64,000 nucleotides of DNA from NCBI GenBank assembly GCA_036785705.1, contig JAWUZG010000036.1, forward strand, positions 13,511,501 through 13,575,500, in the 5' to 3' direction. The DNA comes from Acanthornis magna. Lineage: Eukaryota > Chordata > Aves > Passeriformes > Acanthizidae. The notes under the pieces are model-generated. The model worked only from the letters and a program-made list of their open reading frames with translations. It did no database searches and was not told the DNA's origin. The position numbers were made by a program, and so were the translations under genes. Within the stretch, counting starts at the first letter, position 1; every line of letters starts with the position of its first letter. This document shows positions 41,401 to 56,400 of this stretch, piece after piece.

Positions 41401-44400
41401 AGGTCAGTACACATCCAAGTGTTGCAGAAAATTAAAAGGGAGATCTCCGCAGCTAGAAAATGCAGAGTTGTAATTTAGTATGGTGAGACACAAGTCACAT
41501 GGTTTTGATATCAGTGAGGTTTTTTATTGTATGGAGATGTTTAAGAATGAAAGTGCTTGTGTGACATCTTAATATAAAGATATGGGGATCACATATCTTA
41601 GCTGCTCACACCAGAAGGGAATGAGTTAGAATCCTAATGAGGTTAATTGAGCAGTTTTGCAGTGAAGAAAATCTCTATTAATGTCTTTATTTCTGAGAGC
41701 TTGCATTTTACAGATTAAATTGGTAAACCATGGTAGTGTAACTACTTTTAATTTTACTACCAGTAGGTTTAGGAGCCCACTAGTTTATTACATAGAAAGA
41801 AATTAAATTATTTGGTTGTAGAGTTTATAAATATCACAGCTTGTGTTTTCAGTGGTTGTAAACTCTGTGAATCAAACACTTGTATTACAGTTATTATAAG
41901 CTATGGCATTTTAAAGGTTACCATCCAAAGGTGGTCTTTCATCTTTTTTTTGTCTGGCATCAGGGTAAATGCATTCACATAGAAATTTTTGTATGTACTT
42001 ACTGGCAACTATTACCATAGTTGCACCTGGTACTTTGGTGCTTTAGCTTTTAGTGACAGGATAATACTCTTAAATCAAAAAGCACCCAAATAGGTATTTA
42101 AGTTCTTGATGATTAAGTACTCGCATACTGTGAAAGCACATAGACCTCAGTTCTTTCTGTTTAGTCTAAAATTTATTTAAGCTGGAACTGTGGAACTAGA
42201 ATGGGGAAAACTGTTAAGTGTGGCCTCTGTGTTGCTTTTTGTGTTTGCATTTGCTCTTTTCTAACTTGAAAAGTGAACATAGAAACTGTGAGAGTTGAGT
42301 AGAAAAATAAAATAGTGGGTTGACTTGGATGTAAAAAGCTTTGACTTACAGGTAGTCCTTTTTCCCAGCTGTTGCACTTCAAATATTTTTCTGCTCAAAT
42401 TAGCTTTGAAAGCAGATCAGATATCCCTGCAGTTCCTTGGTTATGTGAAGGGTTTTTCTTATTTCTTCACCATCTACAGCACTCTGAACTCGCCAAAATC
42501 AGCTAAAGTATGGGAGTTTCTCCCCAGACCAGTGCTACTGGGGAGTACATAACTAATGGATGCATGCACACAGGCCAGCTTAAGCAAACAAACTTTTGAG
42601 GAGAGCTTTGAAAGTAACCTAACAATGTAAAGCTAGAGGTTAATCAGAAAAAAAAAGAAAATCTGTTGAATTACAGATGATTTTACGTTGATAATATTAA
42701 TCAACTAAATTCTTGTGCTAATATGTGTCGTTTACTATTGTTTTAAAAAGTATGAATTACCTTTGAAATCCTTGTTTGCCATAGAACTCTAACCAAACAA
42801 ACTAAACTTTTCTTATTTCTATACAAATGAAAGATGCCATTTTGCAAACTTCAGATATGAAAAACTATAGAAGTACATACTAACCTAAATAACAATGAAA
42901 CTTAAATCCCTATAAGCATTAGTACAGCATTCTTTCATTCTTTTTAAAATCATATTACTAATTATGCTTGCAATTTATTTCCTATTTTTACTTCAATGCA
43001 TTTTAATTAATTTTAAATGTTATATTAAATAACATATGTAATAAGTGTATAAAGTTGTGTGGAAAAGCACAGTAGAAATTTATTGTAAGTATAAACACAA
43101 AAGTAAAGATAAATACAACTGATAAACATAAAAAATCCTATTGTATGTTAAGTTCAAGTTAATGAGTCAGAAACATTTAGAAACTTGTTTCTAAATTGGT
43201 TTGCACCCCTTTTTGAGATACCTAATTTTAAGTATCTCCCTTTGAGCCTTCACACATTTTAAACAAATTAGGAAACAAGAGTGAAATCATGGGGAGATTT
43301 TTTTTTGGCCTATTAACTGCCTAACAGCTTCTTTTTAAGGACTCTTAAGGCTGAAATGCTATTGCAATAATTAATCTAAATTGCCAAGGGTGAGGCATAT
43401 CCTCTGTTGTTTTAGAACTGAGATGATAATTTTGAATTCAAGATGGATAGTCCTATCATGTTATAGATACAGAGTTGTCTTTAAGCCTTCAAGTAGTATT
43501 TTCTTTTTCTTTCTCATAGTGGAAGTAAGCATGGTTTGCTTGTGGGGTAAGGTATTCAAGTTCATTTAGTTTATCAGAGTGAAAGATTAAACTTTCAAGT
43601 TGGAAAAAAGTGATAACATACATTTTTTAACTCACTGCTGCAATATTTATCTGCTACATAATATTGGTATTTTGAAGCACTGGAACTTTCCGTGACAGCA
43701 TTTTGAGCTATAAGTTCCATGTATCATGCATCTTGTACAGGCCAAGTGATGTTCTTGTTCTTTTGTCTCAGTACCAATTTTTATTTCATCTCAAATTAAT
43801 TCTTTAGGATTAGCTAAAACTCAATCGCAGCAGTCACACAGAAACTTCAGTATTGTTTTATAAAAAGTATGGATATAATATCTGGGTGCAGAAGATGGTT
43901 GCTGGGTCCCAGGCCTATGGTTGCATTCTCAGTGGGCAGGAGTGTCCCTCGGTGCACATTCTGGTGCTATGGAGTAGCGTCATTTGTCTTGCTGGTGTCT
44001 GTGCCATCACAGCCCTTTAGGTTGCTGTTTTCTAAGTTCTGGGGGAGAAGGGTCCCTTCACCTGGTTACGTCCACCCTGACTGCCTCGTCTCGGAGGACT
44101 TAGCTTTGCCATGAGGTTATTTATGAAGTATAAAACTTCCTGTTGCACCCAGCTCCATGATGAAATGGAAAATACTTTTCCTTTTGGCATGCTGACAGAC
44201 TCTTCAGTTCTGTATATTTATTTCAGTCTTTGTTAAGTATTTCATTTCCTTGAGCTGTTGGTGTTTCTCTTGATTGTAGCAGGCTGCACTTAGCAGACAT
44301 CCCCACAAACTGTTTCTTGTTCAGGGTCATGTTGTAGTCACTCGTCCAGTTGTATTGAGATTGCTTCCTCTTTTTTCAAGGAAGAACTTCTCTTTGCTAA

Positions 44401-47400
44401 GGCCCCCCTTACCTTGCCTAGGGGTCTGTCAAGATCCCACAGGTGATGTGCTGGGAAGTCTACATCAAGTTTTGACCCTGTTCTCTGATATTTGCACATG
44501 CACACATACACTCCCCCCCACTCAGTTCCACCAGCACCTCTTTTTTTCTTTGGTTTTTCCAACAGTATTTCTAGCTTTCTTCCTACAGTCCTATTTTAAC
44601 CCAAGAAGCATTTCCCCTGCTGGATGACACAAGAGGCTTTTTCGAACTAAACACCAGCATTCAGCATGTCTCCTGATTTTTGTGGAGGGGACAGGAGCTC
44701 CTTCTTTTTCTACCCAGATTTTCAACACCATCAACTTCAGAGCCATGTTGGCATGTTTGAAGAGGCACCACTTCCACCTTCGTGCCGTGTCTGAAATATT
44801 AGGACCTCTGTTCAGTCATATCTTGCAGAGATGTCAACTTTGCAAGAGTTTTTATATAATTGCTTTATAGGTGTGAATAAGCAACTTATCTACAACAGGA
44901 ATGTATTTATCGTCTGCTTTTGATATATGTTCATCCCCATTTTTCATCTGAGTCTGTATTTGTGAGACTTCCGTCAGTGAAAGGACCAGTGGGGTTACAT
45001 ACAGACACACACCTTTTCTAATGTTCTTAAAATGTGTACTGTTGTAGTTCAAGTGCAGCTTCAAAGGCTAATTTTGTAATTTATATGATAAAATGAGTGA
45101 CATATAAATTGTAGAATAAAGAATAACATTTAAGGCTGTTTAAATGCTTGTAGGACATGTATATATGTGAAGTGGGTAATACATCTCAAGGACTTTAGTA
45201 ACTTTTCTTCAGAAGTTGCACTATTAGGTTGACTGTGGCTGAAAAAATAAGTGCTCCTCCCTAACCTCCACAACGAAAAGCAAACACAGTAAAATAGAGG
45301 TATCAGTGTTCTTTAATCCTTCAAGTGCAGTACACTATTAGCTGTAATTGTGTTCAGACCTTGTATAAGACTGAATTTTCTTTGCAAACGTCACACCTGT
45401 AATCCTTTTGTAAAATTCATTAAAATGTACTAAACCCCAAAAAATAGCATTAGTACCCTGAGAATGTATGTGCAGCTAGTTGTAATAGTTCAATTTATTC
45501 TGGAAAAAAATGGAGATGGTAAATGCGCTTTTGCAAGTGATTTGTAATTGAAATATAATGAATCCTCCAAATCAGTCCGTAAGACTGCTGTGTTGGGTCG
45601 TATTGCAGAATGGATGTTCTTCACAGCTGTAACTTTCTTTTCATTTTATTTACAGTTCATCCCCTTGCTGTCATTAACCCATTTCTCTTCCTTGTATGAC
45701 TGGTTGTTTATCTGCCTGCATTATGTTTTTATTTATAGGAATACAAGTTACTGTGCACTTTCTATCTGCTTGTTAAATTCCCTTGATACATGCTAAGTTC
45801 CCATTTTAAGCCATTTTTCATACATTTACAGAATAAATTCAGCACTTCATTCTTGGATTTATTCACATTTTGCCAGTAATTGGTAGAAAAGTGTGTCTTG
45901 AATCTGAGAGACCAAAAGAAACCAAAAGAACAGTTGGGAGAAAGCTTCTCTATGACAGACCACTGAGCTTCCATCAGCTCTCCAAGAACTGTCATTTGTA
46001 CTGGTATCATTTGCACTTTTGTTCCCAAAAGAATGTAATGTTACATAATTCTAGTAGCCTTATTGTAGACTCATTTACAAAACAGTTGTTCTTTGTAAAG
46101 ACATTATGTGTGTTGGGCTTCCCAGATGAGGAAGAAGACATAAGGCTTTCCAGTGAGCCCAGAGTGGGAACTGGTGGTAGTGCATCCTGCTACCAGCTTA
46201 AGAGAGCTCAGGGACTGCAGTGACAGTGGATATTTAGCAGAGGGATTTTGTCTGTCCATTGAAGGAAATTGTTTCTCAAACAAATGTTATTTAATTTAAC
46301 CACCCCAGTCTAAGATACAGCAGGTTTTCAAAGCATAAGATTTTTGTGAACATATGAAAACAGCACAGGCACTGATCGCAGAGGATGTTACTGACTTTGT
46401 CAGCTGGCAATTTTTTTGGGAAGTGAAAAGGGACTGTGATGCTTGTAGTGCATGTGAGTCTTCTTCTTTGGCAGTGCACATTCCCAAAAATAGAAGCAAT
46501 TGCCCTGGCTTCAAATTTTCAATAGAAGTCTGAAGAAACATGTCTTCCTTAGTGCTTGCAGATGACTCTGGAAAGCCAAATGTATTATTGTTAAGATGTA
46601 AATATAAAATAGCAAAATTGAAACATGATTTTTGACCATGAGTGTCTGGTATTTACAGGGTTTTTTTTACTTGCTGAGTCAGCACTTAACTTTAATATTG
46701 CTCGATCCTACATTGCTGTAAAACTGGAAGTCACTGATCATGTTTCATTTGCGGTTAATGGAAATCAGAACCATAGAACATCTGTGGCCTTATTTGCTGC
46801 TCTTAAAAGCTAAAATGAGTTTCTGTTATGATTTTATAAAACATAAAGCATTTTACATAATTTCAAGTGTATTAATAATTGGAGAAAGTATAACTACGTC
46901 TGTGAGCAATAGATGTTAGGTGCAAATAGTTAACTGTTTTTGTATTTTAGAATATTGTATTGATTTATTGTATGAATGAATATAATGTACTGTTGGAAGT
47001 GATTATTTTGTCACTAAGCAAAAGTTAATTAACTTGATGGAAATCTACATTTGAAAAAAAATCATAATTCTTTGGGAATAAGATATCACTTTAAAATATT
47101 TATATATATCCTATGGTGAAGATAATTACTGCAGAAACACTGGAGTTCTGACCATTAGGTAGCAGGAAGACAACCATCAGTGAACAGACTCCCTCAGCTA
47201 AAAATCTGTGCAAAGGAAAGATAGTGTCTTTCACAAAACAATGCTCACTTTTAAAACTGTTGTTTTTTCACTTTCTTCACAACAAACTTTTTTCTCTTCT
47301 TCAGTGGAGATGAGAACTTTGGATCTTGTTCTGACAGTAGTGGGCTGCTCCTGCAGCCTATAGATAAGTAGTCTACATTTGTTTCTTCTAGAGAAGTAGT

Positions 47401-50400
47401 TCTTCCTCCGCTTTGCATGAAGAACTTCTCATAGTTCAGTTGCATTGGCAATCTAAATACAGCTTCACATCTAGCAAAAACTACTTGGTGGTTACCAAGC
47501 AGGAAAAAAAAGGGTGACCTGTTCCATAGTGTTGTAAGATAATGCTGAAAAAAATTTCAGAAACCTTTATTTTGAGTAGGTGAAGTTTATACCATGTTGT
47601 TAACAATGAAATAATAGGTTGTTAGTAACTGAAGTACAGGATAATCCCTTCAAAGTAAATAGCACTTCCGTAAAACAGTATGCTTTAAAAATGCTTCTTT
47701 CATCATGAAGTTTACAGCACTGCTTTGCAACTGCAATTTAAGCCATTTAAATTCACAAAGGCTGCATGTTCAGTATGTATATTAACACGAAATCTTTTTG
47801 AAATAACAGTTTTTTAAACAATTACAATCAATGTAGGACTGCTGAAGATCTTTAGAATAGTGTGTATAGTTTTTTTTTAAGAAATTGATATCAGAATAGT
47901 AATGATTTAGTTATAGAACAACACAGTTTTGGGATTCATTATTTATTTTCATCTGGAAGGTTCTTCAATGGCTTTTTCTAAATGTAAATACATATATTTC
48001 ATACTTAATGAGTCCAGTGGGAATAACTAGGATATTTTGCCCATAGAGAGACTCTTCCTTTGAAGTTACTGAAAAACCAAAATGCCAGTTTTATAACATC
48101 TGTGCATGCATACTGTTAACCATGTGTTTTGTTGTGAAAATATAACCTGGTTTCTAAGCTTCTTAGTCTATAGATAAGGCTGTAGAAATTTAGAAACTAA
48201 TTCATTATGTCATTGGCTACCCCTTTATGTTTCACTGAGTATTTCCTTTGCTGGCTTTGACTATCCCCTTCTTATGCCAGCAGGATGCAAAACTTCTGCT
48301 AAACACTTTTGTTTTCAGGGTTTTATGCAGATTCACTTCGGTCATGGCGCATTGGTTTTCAGCTAGACTGGGACTAAAAGGTTTAGAGAAAATACGTGAA
48401 GTAAGAAAGTATATAAATATAACATAAGTAAATACTGTATCACTTGCTGAAATATCCCTCAATTACTCATACTTCTTGGCCATTTTGCCTGCTTGAAACT
48501 CCTGCAAAGCTGCAAATCTTGGCTACTTTGTTGTTTTGTGTAAATGATGTTGTATCTGATACTCTGTAAATATTCTGTACATCTAGTAAACTCCTGAAGT
48601 GACCCGTTTTTTATTTTAAGAAAATGCCTGTCATTCTTGGGATGTATTGTATTATGAATATAACCCCAATTTGAAGGATTAGTGGTTCTTCAGTGTTTCC
48701 AACATCCAGTGGTCACATGAAAATGAGGTTAATTTCAAAGTTAAAACTGTTCTTATGGTGCTGTTTTTAATTACTTCATATGTGCGCTCTTACAATTGAA
48801 GTTTCTTGCGTTGCTGTAGCAAAGACCTCAGTATTTATTTGAAAATGTGGGATTGAATTAATATGAAGAAAATCAGTCAATAAAGTCTATCTTAACTATG
48901 AAAAAACACTTCCCTAAACTGTGAAAGGTTTTAATTACATCTAGAGAGGCTTCAGAGCGATCTTCACTACAAAAGCCTATATAAATTATTTGTCAGTGGT
49001 GGTCTGCCAAAAAAAACCTAGGGGACAAGGCAAATCAGACAGTTGAAGTTAATTAGTGTCATGTGTGCATCAGATGCAGAGAGGCTTAAAAGCCACTGGC
49101 AGTACTCAGAATAACATATTTGGGAAATAATTTCTGAGTTTGGCTCTACAGTGTGATTTGGAGAATGAATTTTTATGTGAGTTTTACAAAAGCTTGCAGC
49201 AGAATAAAAAGTGGAATATTTTGTTAAATAATATCAGTCACAAGTTGTGGTGGCAGTTAGAAAAAAACAATTCATTACTCTTTCTTCTGGCAGTTCATTC
49301 AGATGTGTAATACTCAAACTGTGGACTGTTTTTAAAAAGGTGCTGTTCTAACAGTAAAATATAGTATCTTTCCATCATTGGAGTGTTTTTCTAAGACTCA
49401 TATAGGATCAGCCTGAATTAGGTACCTCTTCAGCTTTTCTAGAAATCTTCTGTATGGGAAGAAAGTAATTCTGTAGTTTTGTTTTGCTTTGTAGATAAAG
49501 ACTTTAAGAAATTAAATTATTCATGGTATTTTTGAAAAAAAATTATCTTAAAGCAAGGTACAAACTGTAATTTCACCAGCATATAGGAATTGTATACTTA
49601 CAAAACAAATAAGTATCAATCATATAACTTTCAACACTGATTAAAAATATCTAATTTTGAAGATGAAGGCATGCAACACAATGTGCTTTGCCTGATGGCA
49701 TATCTTGAAAGAATAAAAACATTACATTGCTTAAAAATAAAATATAAAGCTAAAGAAGATATGTAGAAAAGGAATTTCAGATTCTATACAAGTTCTTATT
49801 TCTTTGTAATAAATACTTAATAATGAATAATAGTATGGAGTTTAGCTACTAATGGTTCCTAGTCCCATTGGTTTTAAAACCAATGGTTCCAAGTCCCATC
49901 AGGTTTAAAATAAATACAGTTGAGATACTTGTTGAAAGCATACTGAGAGAATGAACTGCATTAATCATTTCATTATGAAATAAAATGTTTTATGCAGATA
50001 CACTTCATGTTTCTTCAAAATGTCAAATTTCTCCATATCAGCACTGAGGAAATGAAAAAGCTGGTAGAAAGAGCCTAGGGAATATTGTTAGATTTTTCCC
50101 TATGAGGGATTATAACCTTGCATATATTTCTAGAACCTGCTAATTTTAAAAGTACTGTGTATTTAAAAAGTAAGCTGTGTACTGCCTTACTATTCAAACT
50201 TTTAAATTCTTTGGCAGTGGTAGAATCAGAATGTGGGATGTTGATTCAGATTCCCTACACTGACTGCCCTTTCAATATACTGAATGTTCCCGGTCAGATT
50301 CCTACCTACTGGTTTTTGGTTTTTAACAAAATATACCTTTTATAGGCGGTTGTGAAAAATCTCACAAGCTTGAGGCAGTTGCCACTGGTTGGAGATTATG

Positions 50401-53400
50401 TGCTCTGACTGCTTTGCAGACCTAACGAATGAGCTTTGAGTGCTGGTTTTTGTCATTAATAATACAAGTCAGCTGTAGAACATGTAAGCTTTTCTTGAAG
50501 TTGCTGAAGTATAAAATTTCAAACTGACATCTAGATGGTAGTAATTTTCTCAGTATTTCAATCATTCATTTTCATCCTGTATATATCATTGCACTCGTGA
50601 ATAAATACAATTATTTCATAACAATAAGGTGATCAGCAATAATAAATTTATGGAGATCTATAACTACCTTTTTCTTTCTTTTTTCTGCTATAGGGCAGAT
50701 TATACCAGAAAGAAGATTTGTAGAAGCAGTAAATCGTGAAGCATATCAGTATCAAACTGGTGACTTTCCAGCAGAATGGGAAGGTAAATCCCAAATATTT
50801 TGGTTTTATTTCAAGATAATTTTGCCATTGAATGTAAAAACTCTGTGTTTTTAATGGGAAGCCTGACTGTGAACAAGTTGTTTGTTATCTTTCATTTTAA
50901 GTAAGACAGGCTTTGATTTAACTGCATAACAAATATGAATTCTTAAAGTAGCTTCTTTAAAAATAGGATAATTTTCTTTGGGAAGTCAGTGCTTAATAAA
51001 AGTAAAGCCTATGTGGACGTGACTTATTCCTATTAAATGTGAAAGAATTTGTGCCTGTGGTGGATCTGATTGAATAACCAGCATGAAACATGTTAAATAA
51101 TACAAACCTTCCTTATTATTCCTTCACTGCAGTATTAATATGTCGATCAGTTGAGTTATTGGTGGCACAGTGATGGGGCTTTCTTTTTTTATGGTGTGTT
51201 TGGTTTCCTATACTCTCTCCCTTGTACAATCTAGTAGGGAGTTGGAGAACCTGTTAATAATTGACCATTTCATCCCACTGCTACTAATTAAATTCTTGTC
51301 TGAAAATTTGGGATATAATAAAAGTCTCAGGGAAGTTAGAGCATTTCCTAAGGATTAACTGACCAGCTCTTGGAGGAAGAGAGAAATGAGAGACGGAGCA
51401 TATGTTGATCTTTGAGGCTGGTAGGTGCTTGAGCCAAGTGTGGGGTTAAATGTGATTTAAAATCTAGGACTCTGCCTCGTAAGCAAAAAACCCCTGAAAT
51501 ACTATGTAGAGGCTACCCATCACTCAGCATGCTTTTTGCAGAGAAAAATACCTAGGCATCTCCCAGAAGATGGCAGGTTTAAAGCAAACAGATTTTCATC
51601 AGTATGTATTTAAGCTCTGGAATTCCTCATTGTTGCATATTCTGCTTGCTGGAAGTTTGCATGAGTTCAAAATGTGATTAGAGGTGTTGGTGGAAGAAAA
51701 GTTGTTCTTATATGCAGACATTACCATGGTTTTAATTTGTCAATGAGCTGTAAATTAATTGAGTTTACAACATGTTTTGAGGAAATGTCTCAGTATACTT
51801 GCTTTACCTCATTCTCTTTCCTTTATGCTCCACATTCTTTTCTGAGGTAGATGATACTGAGCAAAGAGAAAACTCCAGACCCATTATATCCCTTCACGGA
51901 GTCAGTAGAGGAACAGAAAATGGTCTCATCTTGCATTTTATCATTGTCTTTACACTAATTCCTAGGATTTTTGCTGCGATCAGCTGAGGCTAGTATTAAT
52001 ATCTGAAAGCTTCTGAAAGGTGTTTCAACACTATTGGCAGTGTTTGCCAACTGTGGTGAAACCACAGTATCAACAGTTTCTGTCTTCTACTGCTGCAGTA
52101 CCCACAATGGGTTGGCAAGTCTTACACTCTACTTCTTCCTGGTTCTTTGTCAGTCCAAGATAGCCATCTTCTGAAGGAGAGCAGCAACCTGATAGGCTTG
52201 TCCTTGCTAAATCATCTGGTGCTTGAATGGGGATCTATTTGTCCAACTATCTCAAGGCCTTTTTTCCTCACCCAAATGTTCTCCAGCCACCAGCGCTCAT
52301 CTTAGTTCTGTGTGACTGTCGTGCAAACACTCTGCGCTACAGACACAGAGAGGCAGGTATGAAACTTCAGGTAACTCTGCTCTCTCGTCCAGGGCAATTC
52401 AGTAGTCTCTGCATTTGGCTGGAATTAACAGGAAACAATGTGGACAGTCAGACTGTCTCAGATGGGTGTGGGCTAATCATCCTTTCACAAATGGTCTTAG
52501 ACTGGTTCAACGAAATTGCTATATGAACCCATTGCGTTTGCTGGGATCTGTGTGGCCCTAAGAAGCCTCTGCTATATCTCTCTTCAGAAACTTAGCACAA
52601 ATCCATGTGATTTGACAGTGTGGTGCCTGGGAGGGTGCAGCTTTTTGGGAGGTTTCATGTGACAAGACAGGGACCTTGAAGTCAGAATCCAGATGTTATC
52701 AAATACCACCTCAGGTCATTGCTGGGAGTAGGGGAAAGGACTCCAGTTTCTGAGAAAAAGGATGTGGCTTCTGTTTGGGAAAAAACATGTCTGTGGTCAT
52801 GTCATGTCATCCTCAGTGAGCATTTTGCATGTAAATCACCCTTTCTTTTGAATACTTTTGTTATTAGTATTGTTGCTGTTACTGTTTGTTTCCTTATCTC
52901 ATTCCTGTTTCCAGTAAATTGTTTTTATCTTGCACCATGATCTTTGCATCCTTCTCCCTGGCTACCCTCAGTGGGGAGGTGTAGAATAGGAGGGGAGAGG
53001 GAGCAGCCGTGTGTAGGTTGGGGAGCCTTTGTGGGAGAACTAAATTGGGGAGTGCCATTCCTCAACCACAACAGTACTGTATTTCTCTAGAAAGAAGAGA
53101 CACATGCATCCTTTTTCCCCCTGTGCATTCATTAAGCACAATGGGTGTGTAGTGTATGCTTCTGAGAGATAAAGATGGAAATTCTGGAAAAAGGGCTAAT
53201 CTGTACTTTTTTGTCCAGTGCCAGTCTAACCTTTGCAAATGGTTTGTGGATGTAGATTTTTAAAAAGTCAAAACTGGTACTTCTGCTGTGGGTATAGAGG
53301 CTGTTCAAAGAACTGCTATGTCTTTTCTACATATTGGAGTGTGAGCTAGGGATGCAGGATGCTCTGAATTTCAATGCATCACTACTTCTTTTTTGCATCC

Positions 53401-56400
53401 TGTAAAAAGAAAAATTCTCAGTGAATTAAAAAGGAGAAAGAATGGAAAGTGTAGATAGTTCGAGTAATACTATAGAAGCCAGTTATCTGAGTAAAAACAG
53501 TTTAATTCAAGATTTTTAGATACTCTTTGCTGAAAGGCACATTTCTGTCCCAATTTTTTCCTCTTTAAGATTCATCTAGAAGTTTTCCAGGCCCACAGGA
53601 CCTGTGCTGAACTTTCACTCTGTATCTTCTGTCCAGTCCCTTGAAAATTTCACAGTACATTCTTTCTGTGGGTGTTCACATTACAATTTGTGCTATTATG
53701 GATGCTGATCATTCCAGCAAGTAGCCTGAGACTTTGCAGAAGAAGTTCTAAAGTACTTGCTGTTTCCTCTGATCAGTAGAAGATGAATATTAAGTTAGAA
53801 GGTTATTTAATAGTTAGAAGGTTATTTAATATTTCTTTGTTTTCTCTTTGCTCTTGGACTCTGCTGGGCACAAGCTTACATCTCCAGGGGCCTCCTCTCC
53901 AAACCCAGTGTATGTACTTTGACATCCATGGCCTCTGCTTAAGTTTTGGCTGACTCTCCTTCCTATCCCTCTCAGACTTTTCACCTTAAGGACTGTGCTG
54001 AAGAATCTGTTGCCGCCTTTTCTTGGGGTCTGTAGACAGCTTCTTTTATCTGTACTGTCTTTGTTCTGCTAGAACTCAATTTTTTCACTTGTGGACGATT
54101 CTTAATGGCCACCTCATTTAAAAGCAGTCATCCCAGCACACTTTCCCTCTCTTCGTTACCCTACACAACTAGAATAACTGAGTGTATGACTAGAAAAGCA
54201 AACTTCTTGTGACCGAAATTAATAAAAGTACCATTCTTGGAAATACAGGCATGACTTATATGAGGAGAAATTTCACAAAACCAGGGACAAAGGATAGTGT
54301 AAGCACTGGGAACAGGCCGTAGTGAAATTGTAAGAGTTAAATCTTGTTGTATACCTAAGACATTCAACTTGGGCAGCTAGTAACCCAAAGAACTGATTCT
54401 GGTGCTGTGTTTATCAAGTTTTAAATATGTAATGAGGTTAAGGAGATCGAGTAAAAAGCTGTGAAGCATCGTCCAGGTCACAGGCTCAATCTCTGCAAGC
54501 TGTTTCTTTGACTCTGGAGAGGGTGTTTGTGTACTGGTCCTGGGAGCTTACTGAATACAGAGCCAAGGGTTTACTCCTGAAGGACTTGTCTGGAAATTTT
54601 CTCCTAAAGATGTTAGTTTTAAGTGCTCCGCGGGATTAAATTATCTACATTCTCAGGCCTGTGAATTTTACAAAAGTTCTGAAATGTCCATTAAGGCTTT
54701 TGTAAAACTAAAACAGAACCCCCTGTGTTATCCTTAGTGTTAGCTCTTCGTACATATAAAATTCAGTTAATTTTAATTTTAAAAACCCAATGTGTATTTC
54801 CTCTTGTACTATAGTTTTGAATTTAGAATGCAATCCATACGTGTAATACAAACATTGCCTGTTTTTGTTTAGGTGAAGTCTCTTACTTCAAAGTGGGAGT
54901 GCCTACTTTTCCCTAGGCAGTATGGATGCACACAACAGATAATGTTTCTGTACTTTAGTTCTGAATGTTCACCTACTGAAGAATGTCTAATTTACCTCCT
55001 CAAGACACGTCAATAACACTCATGAGGGGAGATCTGCAATTTTACATACCACAGAGATTCAGGAGATTGCATGCTTCAAGTAGCATTTTATTGTCATATA
55101 CTCCTAATCTTTTTTTTTCTTACTTGGTAACATTTAGTGATTAATGGGAGTCTTAATTTGCATGTTCACTTTTGTGGTCATTGCAGTGTGTTATCTGCCA
55201 GTAGGAGCCTTAAAGTTCAATGAAAATTTCATGTTTACTAATGAGAATGCAAATGAGTGCTGATGAAAGCATAAGAATGTCTCAAGGTAGGATATGTCCA
55301 GCTTACTTGCAAAATTCCTTTTAGACAATGCTGAAATTAAAATAAGTACATCCAGATAAAATTAGAAGCAGCAGTTTTAAATGGAAGCAATGATTCATTT
55401 TGCCAAAGCTTTTGCGGGGCAGGGAAGCATGTTTTGGTTGCACTCAGTACATACATGTTAACTTCTCTGCCAGGTTTAAAACATCTCGGCTGACATTTTT
55501 GTTTTGTTAGCTTGGGGAATGGGAATGCCATGTAGATTTTTTTCCCAGCTATAACTATCAACTTTTAATTAAATATGTGCCTGTGTTCATATGTTGTTCA
55601 AATAAAATGTAATGAAGCACCTACCTGCCTTGTTTCCATCAACAAATACTTGAGTGGGGTATAAGTGTATTCAGTAATTTAAATGTGCATTCACCAGAGG
55701 TGTAATGCAGATCATAAACAAAGGTGCCAGAGTTTTTTCTTACTCAACTGTATACACTGATATATTTTCCAAAGAGAATGCCAAGTATCTAAACTTCAAC
55801 ACATTATTTACTTGGATTTTTTTAAAGCTAGTGCTAACTCAGTAGCAAATTGATTATATTTTTGTATGCATTCGTTCTTCCTTTGCTAAATGAATTTCTC
55901 CTACACCTGAGTTATGAGATGTTGGTGCTTTTTTGAACCATATATTGGTTATCAAAATTTTATTGATAACTTAAAAATTAAAAATTTGAAAGGCTTTTAT
56001 AATTTTTCCTGTCTCAAAGAGAATCACCTGGAAACTGGAGAGAATTAAATATATTAGAGTCCTCCCATTCTTATTCCCAAAGACTAAGGTCAGGTGAATT
56101 ATTAGTAAAATGTATTGCTCTTGAAAGATGAGAAGACTATTAGATGCTAAAGTGCAGTATACTAAAAGATACTGAATTCAGATGATGTTTTCTTTGCTTG
56201 TAATCTTGTGTTGTATCTTGAGTTTTATGAAGAATATTTGAGAAGTGGATTTGCACAAAGAAATATGATAATGTTAAAGCTAACTAACTTCATCTTATGG
56301 GTATAAGAAGATTTTAGTTGTTTTCTTACTGCATTTCTCCCTCAGCTGTGTGGCAGTGAAGAAATCTTTCATTAAATTATGACTTCCTTATGCAATTCAT

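Larger units (their letters stand above)
14461..50693 (+). other. NDUFAF2: NDUFAF2 intron 1 (36 kb)
   Basis: This very large first intron is AT-rich. It carries a sense CR1 (14803-15255), an exon-like segment (17182-17240), an antisense CR1 (22911-24160), LTR remnants at about 26533-26885 and 33617-33880, and a solo LTR (30940-31461). Small palindromes lie at 20223-20255, 24714-24732, 37142-37162 and 49865-49886. I recognised no nested protein gene. The rest looks like unique intronic sequence. Confidence 0.85.
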
